Positions 9,102 to 17,580 of a DNA stretch of 64,000 nt are shown piece by piece. The notes under the pieces were generated by a model. That model made no database searches. It worked only from the letters and a program-made list of their open reading frames with translations, and was not told the DNA's origin. Position numbers and translations under genes: made by a program. The DNA lies in the NCBI RefSeq assembly GCF_017086445.1, contig NZ_CP070968.1:124001-188000 (forward strand). The letters run 5' to 3'. The stretch comes from Brevundimonas fontaquae (GTDB lineage Bacteria; Pseudomonadota; Alphaproteobacteria; Caulobacterales; Caulobacteraceae). Positions within the stretch are counted from its first letter, which is position 1, and every line of letters starts with the position of its first letter.

Positions 9102-10331
9102 ATGCAACAGTCGCCCAGTCTTACGACCTCTCGCACCGTTCATGTGATCGGCGCCGGTCCCGCCGGATTGATGGCGGCCGAACGGCTGGCGCAGGCAGGG
9201 GTGGCGGTCGTGGTGCACGACCGGATGCCGTCCGTGGCCCGCAAGCTGCTGATGGCCGGACGCGGCGGGCTGAACCTGACCCATTCGGAACCGCTGGACC
9301 GGTTCATGACGCGCTATGGTCCCGCCCAGCCGACGGCCGCCGCCTGGATCGATCGGTTCACGCCTGCCGACCTGACCGACTGGGTCGAGGCCCTGGGGCA
9401 GGAAACCTTCGTCGGCTCAAGCGGGCGGGTGTTTCCCAAGGCCATGAAGGCGTCGCCCCTGGTACGGGCCTGGCTCGCGCGGCTTGAGACGCAGGGGGTC
9501 GATATCCGCACGCGCTCGCGCTGGACTGGTTGGCGCGACGGCGCGCTGGCGTTCGAGACGCCGGAGGGCGAGAGGCTGGAACGACCCGACGCTGTGGTCC
9601 TGGCTTTGGGCGGCGCCAGCTGGCCGCGTCTGGGTTCGGACGGGGCCTGGGCGCCTTGGCTGGAAGCGCAGGGCGCGTCAGTGTCGCCTTTCCGACCGGC
9701 CAATGTCGGCTTCGATGTGACCTGGTCGGCGCTGTTCCGTGATCGGTTCGCGGGCCAGCCGCTGAAAGGCGTCGCTGTCACCCATGGCGACCGGACGGCG
9801 CGGGGCGAGGCGATGATCGCCCGCTACGGCATCGAGGGCGGCGCCATCTATGCGCTGTCCGCCGCGCTCAGGACGACGGTCGAGACGGAGGGGCGCGCCG
9901 AGATCCAGATCGACCTGAAGCCGGATGTGGCGGTCGGAAAACTGACCGACCGTCTGTCGAAGCCGCGCGGCAAGGCCAGCTTGTCGAACCATCTGCGCAA
10001 GGTTGTCGGACTGGAGTCGGCCGCCGTCGCCCTGCTGTATGAGGCGGCCCCCCTGCCCGCCTCGCCTCGGGCCTTGGCCGAACGGATCAAGGCCATGCCG
10101 CTGACCCTGAGCGGCGTTCAGGGACTCGAACGGGCGATTTCCTCGGCGGGCGGCGTGGTGTTGGACGGCGTGGACGAACGGCTGATGCTGGCGGCGCGAC
10201 CGGGTGTCTTCGTCGCCGGCGAGATGCTGGATTGGGAGGCGCCGACAGGCGGCTATCTGCTTCAGGCCAGCTTCGCCTCCGCCGTCGTCGCAGCCGAGGG
10301 CGTCATCGACTGGCTCGACAGCCGGAACTGA
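9102..10331 (+). CDS. TIGR03862-type NAD(P)/FAD-dependent oxidoreductase (HI0933/BaiN-like flavoprotein)
   Basis: A flavoprotein of 409 residues with an N-terminal FAD-binding Rossmann motif GAGPAGLMAAERLAQAGV, the family signature GRGGLNLTHSEP, and the C-terminal segment APTGGYLLQASFASA that contacts FAD. Members of the HI0933 family have no firmly assigned reaction. The ATG at 9102 was chosen because the Rossmann strand begins 13 residues later; upstream in-frame codons overlap the divergent Gre-like gene. The intergenic space of 64 bases must hold both promoters. Confidence 0.88.
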   Translation: MQQSPSLTTSRTVHVIGAGPAGLMAAERLAQAGVAVVVHDRMPSVARKLLMAGRGGLNLTHSEPLDRFMTRYGPAQPTAAAWIDRFTPADLTDWVEALGQETFVGSSGRVFPKAMKASPLVRAWLARLETQGVDIRTRSRWTGWRDGALAFETPEGERLERPDAVVLALGGASWPRLGSDGAWAPWLEAQGASVSPFRPANVGFDVTWSALFRDRFAGQPLKGVAVTHGDRTARGEAMIARYGIEGGAIYALSAALRTTVETEGRAEIQIDLKPDVAVGKLTDRLSKPRGKASLSNHLRKVVGLESAAVALLYEAAPLPASPRALAERIKAMPLTLSGVQGLERAISSAGGVVLDGVDERLMLAARPGVFVAGEMLDWEAPTGGYLLQASFASAVVAAEGVIDWLDSRN

Positions 10332-10368
10332 GAAAGGCAGGGTCGCGTGGTTCGATCAGGAGTATCCG

Positions 10369-12015
10369 ATGCGCCACGCCTTACCCGCCGTTTCCATCCT
10401 CGCATTGATGATGGCCTGGTCCCCGGTCCTGGCGCAGGAGACGGCGCCGAACATCGACGCCGCGCGGATGAATGAGTCGGTTCGGATTCTGGCGTCGGAC
10501 GATTTCGAAGGCCGCGCCCCCGCCTCGGCCGGCGAGGAAAAGACGGTCGCCTGGCTAGTCGAACAGTTCAAAGCCGCGGGGGCCGAGGGCGGCGGGCCGG
10601 ACGGCGCCTTCGTCCAAGTCGCTCATCTTTCGCGCACGCGCCAGGACGGTCCGGCGACCGTCGCCGCGACCGTTGGCGGCAAGACCATCAGCCTGGAGCG
10701 CGGTCCCGACGTTCTGGTGTCCAGCGACCGACCGACCAACCACATCACGGTGACCGACGCCCCCGTGGTCTTCGTCGGCTACGGCGCCACGGCGCCCGAG
10801 CGCCAGTGGGACGATTTCAAGGACGTGGACGTTCGCGGCAAGATCATCGTCGCCCTGGTCAACGATCCCGACTTCCAGGCGCCCGACGGCGACCCGGTCG
10901 CAGGCAAGTTCGACGGAAACGCCATGACCTTCTATGGCCGCTGGACCTACAAGTTCCAGGAGGCGGGTCGTCGCGGTGCCGCGGGCGTGCTGGTGGTGCA
11001 TGAGACGGCCGGCGCGGGCTATCCCTGGTCGACGCTGCAGAACTCATCGGCCGCGCCCAAGTTCGACATCGTGCGCGCCAACCCCGACGCCGAGCGTGCT
11101 GCGTTCCAGGGCTGGATCCAGCGCGCCAAGGCGGAAGAGCTGTTCACCGCTGCCGGCCTTGATTTCGCGGCCCTGAAGGACAGCGCGCGCAGCGGCGATT
11201 TCAAGCCCGTCGTCCTGCCCGGCCTGACGATGAGCGTCGATTTCGGCCAGATCGCCGACAAGGTGGAGACCAAGAACGTCATCGCCCGCATTCCCGGCTC
11301 CGAACGCCCGGACGAAACCGTCATGTACGGCGCCCACTGGGACGGTTACGGCGTCGGCACGCCGAACGCCCAGGGCGACAAGATTTATAATGCGGCGGTG
11401 GACAATGCGACCGGCGTCGCGGCCTTGCTGGAACTGGTCCACGCCTTCGCCGAAGGTCCGCGCCCCAAACGGTCGGTCGTCTTCGCCGCCTGGTCGGGCG
11501 AGGAGGCGGGCCTCTTGGGCTCAACCTATTACGCCGCCAATCCAGTCTGGCCGCTGGAGACCTCGGTCGCCAACATCAACGTCGACAGCCTGCTGCCCGG
11601 GGCCGAGATCGACCCGAACGTCGTCGTCATCGGCAAGGGCAAGAATCAGTTGGACGACATTCTGGCGCGCCATGCGACCGAGACGAGCCGCACCCTGATC
11701 GCCGATCCGGCGCCCCAGGCCGGAGCCTTCTATCGTTCGGACCATTTCCCCCTGGCGCTGAAGGGCGTACCGGCCCTGTTCCCGGCGGCGGGCTTCACCG
11801 GCGCCAGCGCCGCCAGCCGCGACTACGTCCAGAACCGCTATCATCAGCCCACCGACGAATGGGACTCGACCTGGACGATGGACGCCGCCGCCGCCGATGT
11901 CGCCCTGATCTACGCGGTCGGTCGCGAACTGGCGGACGGCGACCAATGGCCGGAATGGAACGCCGGCGCCGAGTTCGGCCCGGCGCGGGATGCCTCGAAG
12001 GCTTCGCGGCGCTAG
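10369..12015 (+). CDS. secreted M28 family zinc metallopeptidase
   Basis: A 548-residue protein with a Sec signal peptide (MRHALPAVSILALMMAW, cleavage after VLAQ), a PA-like inserted domain (about residues 110-280), and an M28 catalytic domain. Candidate zinc ligands and catalytic residues are visible in YGAHWDGYG, AAVDNATG, WSGEEAGLLG and YRSDHFPL. It is probably an exported aminopeptidase or di-zinc hydrolase. CAGGAG seven bases upstream fixes the start at 10369. Its TAG stop overlaps the divL stop on the other strand, so the two genes end tail-to-tail sharing CTAG. Confidence 0.93.
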   Translation: MRHALPAVSILALMMAWSPVLAQETAPNIDAARMNESVRILASDDFEGRAPASAGEEKTVAWLVEQFKAAGAEGGGPDGAFVQVAHLSRTRQDGPATVAATVGGKTISLERGPDVLVSSDRPTNHITVTDAPVVFVGYGATAPERQWDDFKDVDVRGKIIVALVNDPDFQAPDGDPVAGKFDGNAMTFYGRWTYKFQEAGRRGAAGVLVVHETAGAGYPWSTLQNSSAAPKFDIVRANPDAERAAFQGWIQRAKAEELFTAAGLDFAALKDSARSGDFKPVVLPGLTMSVDFGQIADKVETKNVIARIPGSERPDETVMYGAHWDGYGVGTPNAQGDKIYNAAVDNATGVAALLELVHAFAEGPRPKRSVVFAAWSGEEAGLLGSTYYAANPVWPLETSVANINVDSLLPGAEIDPNVVVIGKGKNQLDDILARHATETSRTLIADPAPQAGAFYRSDHFPLALKGVPALFPAAGFTGASAASRDYVQNRYHQPTDEWDSTWTMDAAAADVALIYAVGRELADGDQWPEWNAGAEFGPARDASKASRR

Positions 12016-14333
12016 AGTTCCAGCTGAAGCTCGGGCGCGGCGGCGGTCGTCGCGGCGCCCAGCGGCAGATGCAGGATGAAGGCGGCGCCCTTGCCCGGCT
12101 CGCTTTCGACCTCGGCCCAGCCGCCGTGCAGTTCGACCAGGGCCTTCACCAAGGCCAGACCCACGCCGGGACCGCCGCGCTCGCGCCGCACGAAGCGGTC
12201 GAAAACGTGGGCCTGCAGATGATAGGGAATGCCGCGCCCGGTGTCGGACACCGTCAGGCGGATTTCGGACGGGCCGGTCTCGGCCTTCAGCTCCACCGCC
12301 CCGCCTTCGGACACGGCGCGCGCCGCATTCTCCAGCAGATGATCCAGCGCCTGGCCGATGCGGTGTTCGTCGGCGCGGATGGGTTTGAGATCGGCAGGAC
12401 AGGAAACGGTGAGTGTGGCGCCGCGTCCCTCGACCCGCGCCCGAACCTTTTCGGCGGCCTGGCTCAGCAGGTCGCAGACCCGCAGATCGCCCAGCGACAG
12501 CTCCATCTCTCCGGCGTCGATCTGGGCCATGTCCAGCACGTCGTCGATGGAGCGGGCCAGTTGGCTGGCGGCGATGCGGATGGCGCCTGCGTGCTGGCGG
12601 CTGCGCTCGGGCAGGTCGCCCATCGTCTCCAGCAGTTCGGAATAACCGACGATGGTCGTCAGCGGCGTGCGCAGCTCATACGAGACGCTGCCCACGAACT
12701 CGCGCTTCAGCGCCTGGCTTTCGGCCAAGGCCTGTTCGCGCTGCACCAGCGCCTGCTCCAGCCCGCGTCGCGCGGTCACGTCCGAGAAGGCGACCAGGGT
12801 CGCGCCGTCCGGCAGGGGGCGGGTCTGCCAGGCGGCGACGCGACCGTCCACGGTCCGGCCCTCGCCGGAGATGGCGACGCGGCTTTCGGGGTCGGGATCG
12901 GCGACGCGCGCCTTCAGCCCCAGCCACAGGGCGGGATCGGGCAGCACGGCCTTGCACAGTTCGGCTAGGGCGTCGAAGTCCGAGGCCGTCGCGATCTTGT
13001 CCGCCGACAGGTTCCAGAAGGTCTCGAACGCCTCATTATGCAGCCGCAGTCGGCCGTCCGAGCCGAACACGGCGACCGCGTCGTTCAGCTTGTCCAGCGT
13101 CGCGCGCTGGACCTGGATCTGGGCGTTGAAGCGGCTGCGCAGCTTCAGCTCGTCGGTGATGTCCGAGAAGATCAGCAGAATGCCGCCCAGCGGGTGCGGC
13201 TGGCGCACGACGCGCAAGGTGCGCCCGTCCGGCAGGGACCAGCTGTCGTCGGGCGAAGCCTCTGACGCGCCATAGAACTCCAGCTCCCGCGCCTTCCAGC
13301 CGGCGTAGTCGACGACCTCGGGCAGGCTGCGACGCTGGCGCAGGCGGTCCAGCAGCTCCGCATGGGTCGGACGTTCGTCCAGCCAGGCCGCGTCGATGTC
13401 GAACAGGGTCTGGAAGGCGGTGTTGTGGAAGGCCAGCCGCTTCTGCGGGCCGAAGATCGCGACGGCGTCGGCCAGGTGGTTCAGCGTCTCGTCATGGGCG
13501 TCGACGTGGCGGCGCAGGGTGTCGCGCGTCTCTTCCGCCTCGGTCACCTCGATGGCGAAGGCGGTGACGGCGCCGCCGCCCGCCGGCTCGGCGATGATGC
13601 GCCAGGCGCGCCGCGCGCCCCCGCCGGTCGTCCAGCGGAAGCCCTCCTGTCGCACGCCCAGCCGCGCGGCCTCGGCGACCAGGGCGTCGGCGCCGCGGTC
13701 GAAAGACACGCCCTTTTCGACGGCGTCGTCAATGCTCTCCGCATTGGTCTCGTTCAGCCAGGCGCGGTTGGCCCAGGCCAGCTTGCCGGTCCCGTCCACG
13801 ACCCAGGTCGGGGTGGGCGAGGCGTCGCCCAACAGGGCCAGGCCGCTTTCTGTCGCATCCGCCCCGGTCAAGGTGAAGCGCGACGCGGGCGACAGCCGCA
13901 GCCAGGCCGAACCGCCCGCCACCCGGCCCTCGATCCGCCAGGGCTCCACATCGTCCAGCGCGACCAGACCTTCGAACGCCTGACCTTCGTGAACCAGGGC
14001 GTCGATCAGCGCGCCGTGGGTGATCCGGAGTTTGTTCAGGACGGCCGCTCCGGCGTCGTCATCGTCGCCCGCCAGCCGCGCGATCAGTTCGGCCGAACCG
14101 ATCGGCAGACCGGCCGCCTGCCCGTCCGGCGTCAGGGCCAGGCTGACGTCGTCGAAGGCGCGCAGCATGGCGTCATGGCGGCTGAGGTCGGCCAGGGCCT
14201 CGACCCGCTCGCGCTCGGCAACGACGGCGGTCTCGTGCAACCGCCCACGCAGCAGCAAGGCCCAGGCGCTGACGGCCATGGCCAGTCCGGCTGCGCCCGC
14301 TGTGGCGACATAGGCGATGTCGGCCTCGGCCAT
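12012..14333 (-). CDS. divL: cell-cycle pseudo-histidine kinase DivL (tyrosine in place of the phospho-histidine)
   Basis: The 773-residue protein has one N-terminal membrane helix (about residues 8-28), PAS-like domains (about 170-265, 285-395 and 410-525), a DHp helix pair from 545, and a HATPase domain (about 600-770) with DTGRGIPY and GVGLALVKALVELHGG. The H-box reads VSYELRTPL, with Tyr at residue 552 (codon at 12678-12680) where other kinases have His. In Caulobacter crescentus DivL carries Tyr550 in the same place, binds phospho-DivK and controls the CckA-ChpT-CtrA relay at the new pole (established). The ortholog assignment rests on the tyrosine, length and domain order. The upstream region carries two GANTC sites and a CtrA-like half-site. 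Confidence 0.95.
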   Translation of the reverse strand: MAEADIAYVATAGAAGLAMAVSAWALLLRGRLHETAVVAERERVEALADLSRHDAMLRAFDDVSLALTPDGQAAGLPIGSAELIARLAGDDDDAGAAVLNKLRITHGALIDALVHEGQAFEGLVALDDVEPWRIEGRVAGGSAWLRLSPASRFTLTGADATESGLALLGDASPTPTWVVDGTGKLAWANRAWLNETNAESIDDAVEKGVSFDRGADALVAEAARLGVRQEGFRWTTGGGARRAWRIIAEPAGGGAVTAFAIEVTEAEETRDTLRRHVDAHDETLNHLADAVAIFGPQKRLAFHNTAFQTLFDIDAAWLDERPTHAELLDRLRQRRSLPEVVDYAGWKARELEFYGASEASPDDSWSLPDGRTLRVVRQPHPLGGILLIFSDITDELKLRSRFNAQIQVQRATLDKLNDAVAVFGSDGRLRLHNEAFETFWNLSADKIATASDFDALAELCKAVLPDPALWLGLKARVADPDPESRVAISGEGRTVDGRVAAWQTRPLPDGATLVAFSDVTARRGLEQALVQREQALAESQALKREFVGSVSYELRTPLTTIVGYSELLETMGDLPERSRQHAGAIRIAASQLARSIDDVLDMAQIDAGEMELSLGDLRVCDLLSQAAEKVRARVEGRGATLTVSCPADLKPIRADEHRIGQALDHLLENAARAVSEGGAVELKAETGPSEIRLTVSDTGRGIPYHLQAHVFDRFVRRERGGPGVGLALVKALVELHGGWAEVESEPGKGAAFILHLPLGAATTAAAPELQLEL

Positions 14334-14349
14334 TCGTGTCCCTGGAGAA

Positions 14350-14376
14350 GAGTCTCAGCCCCGATTCGCTAACCAT
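14350..14376 (-). promoter_or_regulatory. possible cell-cycle control region of divL (two GANTC sites and a CtrA-like half-site)
   Basis: GAGTC (14350-14354) and GATTC (14363-14367) are GANTC sites, the target of the CcrM methylase of Caulobacterales. CTAACCAT (14369-14376) differs in one base from the TTAACCAT CtrA half-site. All lie 17-43 bases upstream of the divL start. The sites are seen directly; their regulatory role is inference. Confidence 0.35.
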
Positions 14377-14463
14377 ACTCCAAGCGCGCGAAAAAGCGGC
14401 AGTCTCGTGATCGCGTCATCGCGCCCCGTTGCGGCAGAGCGTCGGGGCGGCGATATCGCGGGC

Positions 14464-14862
14464 ATGACCGACCCGATCGCCCCCTCCCTCGACGACTTCG
14501 CCCGCTTGGCGCAAGAGGCGTTCGACGCCCTGCCCGGACCGTTCAAACAGGCGGCGGGCGAGGTGGTCATCCGCATCGACGACTTCGCCGACGAGGCGAC
14601 GCTGGCGGAGATGGAGATCGAGGATCCGTTCGAGCTGACGGGCCTGTATCATGGCGTGGACATCGGCCGGCGCGACAGCCTGGGCCCGGCGGCCGAGCCG
14701 TCGCGCGTCTTCCTCTATCGCCGCCCTATCCTGGACGAATGGTGCGAACGCGGCGACGTGGGGATCGGCGAACTGATCGCCCACGTCCTGATCCACGAGA
14801 TCGGCCATCACCTCGGCCTGACGGACGACGACATCCACGCCATCGAGGACGACGCGGACTGA
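14464..14862 (+). CDS. metallopeptidase family protein (zincin-like, HExxH)
   Basis: A small cytosolic protein of 132 residues with the zinc-binding motif HEIGHHLG near residue 115, preceded by a helix (IGELIAHVLI). It matches the short zincin-like family formerly called DUF1025. The acidic C-terminal tail (IHAIEDDAD) is typical. The substrate is unknown. The ATG at 14464 fits the alignment start (MTDPIAP); the longer frame runs back across the divL upstream region. It is divergent from divL and convergent with marC. Confidence 0.88.
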   Translation: MTDPIAPSLDDFARLAQEAFDALPGPFKQAAGEVVIRIDDFADEATLAEMEIEDPFELTGLYHGVDIGRRDSLGPAAEPSRVFLYRRPILDEWCERGDVGIGELIAHVLIHEIGHHLGLTDDDIHAIEDDAD

Positions 14863-14869
14863 AGCCGAA

Positions 14870-15565
14870 CTATTTGGTCGCCGGATAGGGCGTCGTCACC
14901 GCGCCAGAGATCATGCCGGGGATGGCCTCGCCCAGGCCCAGCAGGATGAACTGGATCGCCAGGGCGCACAGGATCAGGCCCAGCACCTTGACGATGATCG
15001 CCATGCCGACCTCGCCCAGCAGGCGGCTGAGCGACCCGGTCAGGGCGAAACAGACGAAGGACACCGCGCAAGCCGCCGCGATCGCCACCAGCGAACCCAT
15101 GGTGCCGGCGTAGCCCAGCTTGGCCGCCTCGCCCGCCTGGATGATGACCGCCGAGATGGCGCCGGGGCCGATCATCAACGGAATGGCGAAGGGCACGACC
15201 AGGCGCTGGAAACGTCGACGGGCATAGCCCCGCACGTCCTTGGAATCGGCCAGCGCATCCTTGTCGGCGAACATGGCCAGGAAGTCGCCGCGGGCCATGT
15301 CCAGCCCCAGGAACAGCAGAAGTATGCCGCCCGCGATGCGGAACGCCGCCAGCGAAATGCCGAAGAACTGCAACAGGCCCAGGCCCGTGAACAGGAAGAA
15401 GGCCAGGAAAACGGCTGCGAAGGCGCAGATCAGGGCCGAGACCGAAATCCGCTGACGCAGGGTCGCCCCGGCCGTCGCGGCGGCGAAGATCGGCAGATTG
15501 CCGATCGGGTCCAGCAGGGCGAACAGGGTCACGAACAGGTTGACACCCAAATCGACTGCGTTCAT
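14870..15565 (-). CDS. MarC family integral membrane protein
   Basis: A 231-residue protein with six predicted membrane helices and the MarC/UPF0056 signatures near the N-terminus (FALLDPIGNLPIFAAAT) and in the middle (PFAIPLMIGPGAISAVI). The family was once linked to multiple antibiotic resistance, but that was withdrawn, and the transported substrate is unknown. It ends 7 bases from the stop of the convergent zincin gene and starts 83 bases from the divergent pyrF. Confidence 0.9.
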   Translation of the reverse strand: MNAVDLGVNLFVTLFALLDPIGNLPIFAAATAGATLRQRISVSALICAFAAVFLAFFLFTGLGLLQFFGISLAAFRIAGGILLLFLGLDMARGDFLAMFADKDALADSKDVRGYARRRFQRLVVPFAIPLMIGPGAISAVIIQAGEAAKLGYAGTMGSLVAIAAACAVSFVCFALTGSLSRLLGEVGMAIIVKVLGLILCALAIQFILLGLGEAIPGMISGAVTTPYPATK

Positions 15566-15648
15566 CGCCTGCCCTCGCCCTCAATCCATCACGCCGCCCT
15601 GCCGACGCGCCCTCGTGTCCGGCATAGCCGCTCAGCGCGAGTCCGTCG

Positions 15649-16377
15649 ATGACCGATCCCCAAACCCTCTCTGATCGTGCGCCCGACGAGCGGATCATCT
15701 GCGCCCTGGACGTGCCGACGACGGCCGAGGCGGCCGCCCTGGCCGAGCGGATCGGCGACGCGATCGGCTTCTATAAGGTCGGACTGCAACTGTTCGCGGT
15801 CGACGGCATGGCGCTGGCGCGTGAGTTGAAGGCGCAGGGGCGGAAGATCTTTTTGGACTGGAAGCTGCACGACATCGGCGCGACCGTGGAGAAGGCGACG
15901 GCCAATCTGGCGGGCGCCGACTGCGACCTGCTGACGGTCCATGCGCGGCCCCAGGTCATGGCGGCGGCGGCGCGCGGCGCGGCGGGCTCGAAGATGAAGG
16001 TGCTGGGGGTTACGGTCCTGACCAGCCTGACGGCCGAGGACCTGTCAGCCGACGACCACAGCCTGTCGCCGGCCGATTTGGTCGAGCGGCGGGTGCGTCA
16101 GGCGCTGGAGGCCGGGATCGACGGCGTCGTCTCCAGCCCGCATGAGGCGGCGCGTGCTCGTGCTCTGGCGGACGAGGCGGGCCGGCCCGACTTCCTGATC
16201 GTCACGCCCGGCGTGCGACCCGTCGGCGCCGCGCTGGACGATCAGGCGCGGGCGGCGACGCCCGAGGCGGCGCTTCAGGCCGGCGCAACCCATCTGGTGA
16301 TCGGCCGGCCGATCACAGCGTCGAGCGATCCGCGCGCGGCCGCGCAAGCGATCGCACAGCAGATCGCCCTGATCTGA
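15649..16377 (+). CDS. pyrF: orotidine 5'-phosphate decarboxylase
   Basis: PyrF catalyses the last step of UMP synthesis. The 242-residue TIM-barrel protein contains the catalytic motif region FLDWKLHDIG (Lys and Asp of the active site), an N-terminal ALDVPTTAEAA strand, and the phosphate-binding end VTPGVRPVG followed by VIGRPITASSDP. It is a free-standing gene with divergent and convergent neighbours; no regulatory leader is apparent. Confidence 0.96.
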   Translation: MTDPQTLSDRAPDERIICALDVPTTAEAAALAERIGDAIGFYKVGLQLFAVDGMALARELKAQGRKIFLDWKLHDIGATVEKATANLAGADCDLLTVHARPQVMAAAARGAAGSKMKVLGVTVLTSLTAEDLSADDHSLSPADLVERRVRQALEAGIDGVVSSPHEAARARALADEAGRPDFLIVTPGVRPVGAALDDQARAATPEAALQAGATHLVIGRPITASSDPRAAAQAIAQQIALI

Positions 16378-16425
16378 AACAGACCAGGGCGACCGTCCGT
16401 TTTCGGTTGTTCTCGCGCGAGGCGA

Positions 16426-17580
16426 TCAGCCGCGCTCGCCCGGCTCCTGGGCGTAGCCGTGACGCGGCGGGGCGTGGGGCGCGGGCGCTTCAGGCGGCGG
16501 CAGGTCGCCGTAGTAGCCCGACGGCGGCGGCGGGGGCGGAGGAGGCGGCGGGGCCGTATTCACTTCCGGCGGCGCAACATAGACTTGGGCCGGAGCCACA
16601 TTGACCGGCGCGGATTGCACATAGACCGGCGACTGATCGACATAGACCGGGCCGCCGACCTCGACCTGGGCGGGCGCGACATTGACCTGGGCCGGGGCGA
16701 CCTGGATGTGTTGCGGACCGATATTGACGGGCGCCGACTGCACGTAGACCGGGGCCTGATCGACATAGACGGGCGGGCCGACATCGACCTGGGCCGGGGC
16801 CAGGTTGACCTGCGACGGAGCTACTTGGACGCGTTGCGGTCCGATGTTCACCGGCGGCGCCTGCACATAGATGGGCGGCTGTTCGATATAGGTGGGCGGT
16901 CCCATCTCGATCTGGGGCGGGGCCATGCTGACCTGCGAAGGTGCGACATAGATGCGCTGCGGCGCGATCTGGACGGGCGGCGCCTGGACATAGACCGGCG
17001 GCTGATCGACGTAGCTCTGCTCGTAACGCTGCTCATAGCGGTGTTCGTAGCGAACCGGCGGGCGAACGGGCGGACGGCAGTTGCAGTCGGCCGGACGGCC
17101 CGGATACGGACGCCAGCCGATGTAGTCACGGCCGAACCCATAGACCGGATAGCCGACCGGAGCGCTGACCGGAGGACGACCGACCAAAACCGAGGTCGCG
17201 CTGACGCCACCGACATAGCCGCCTCCGTAGTAGCCGTCCGAATAGCCGCCGCTTCCGACGTAGGTCGTACCGCCGCCGACATAGCCGCGCTGGAAGCTGG
17301 ACGAACTGGAATAGGACCGGGCGCTGCTCGCCGAATAGCTGGAGGCGCTCGCATAGGCGTTGGCGTTGGCATAGGCGCCGCCGTTCACGTTCACATTGAC
17401 GTTGTGGTTGGCGTTGTAGTTGCCGCCGCCATAGTGACCGCCGCCGCCGCATCCCCCGCCGCAGCCGCCGCCGGGATGGCCGCCGCCATAACCCCCGTGA
17501 CCGGGACCACCGGCCAGAGCGGGCGCTGCGGAGAGCAGCAGAGCCGCCGACGCGGCGGTAAGTATCGACTGTATCGTCAC
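16426..17580 (-). CDS. secreted protein with a Gly/Tyr-rich N-terminal half and 41-residue Pro/Val repeats
   Basis: The 384-residue product has a signal peptide (TIQSILTAASAALLLSAAPALA). A Gly/Cys/His-rich stretch with GGGCGGGCGGGG follows, then Asn/Val and Tyr/Ser-rich segments, then about 3.8 tandem copies of a 41-residue unit built from six- and seven-residue pieces such as PSQVNLA and PAQVDVG (residues about 189-343), a run of ten prolines, and a basic tail. I chose the GTG at 17580 because GAGGAG lies about eight bases upstream; an in-frame ATG at 17616 would destroy the signal peptide layout. The function is not recognised; a surface or envelope structural role is inferred from composition. 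A hairpin covers the start, and a CtrA-type box lies 53 bases upstream. Confidence 0.75.
   Translation of the reverse strand: MTIQSILTAASAALLLSAAPALAGGPGHGGYGGGHPGGGCGGGCGGGGHYGGGNYNANHNVNVNVNGGAYANANAYASASSYSASSARSYSSSSSFQRGYVGGGTTYVGSGGYSDGYYGGGYVGGVSATSVLVGRPPVSAPVGYPVYGFGRDYIGWRPYPGRPADCNCRPPVRPPVRYEHRYEQRYEQSYVDQPPVYVQAPPVQIAPQRIYVAPSQVSMAPPQIEMGPPTYIEQPPIYVQAPPVNIGPQRVQVAPSQVNLAPAQVDVGPPVYVDQAPVYVQSAPVNIGPQHIQVAPAQVNVAPAQVEVGGPVYVDQSPVYVQSAPVNVAPAQVYVAPPEVNTAPPPPPPPPPPSGYYGDLPPPEAPAPHAPPRHGYAQEPGERG
16552..17016 (-). repeat. tandem 123-bp coding repeat (about 3.8 copies)
   Basis: The DNA between these points encodes residues about 189-343 of the repeat protein. Unit boundaries recur every 123 bases, each beginning with a (V/T/S)Y(V/I)(D/E)Q codon block (at 17016, 16893, 16770 and 16647). 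The last copy is cut after 32 residues by a poly-proline tract. Units have diverged at several positions (for example VQIAPQ, VNIGPQ, VNVAPA), so the array is not freshly duplicated. Confidence 0.85.

Noticed and set aside
16552..17016. CRISPR-like array from the regular 123-bp spacing
   Set aside because: The periodicity is coding repeats in frame with a secreted protein; there are no short identical direct repeats with unique spacers and no cas genes.
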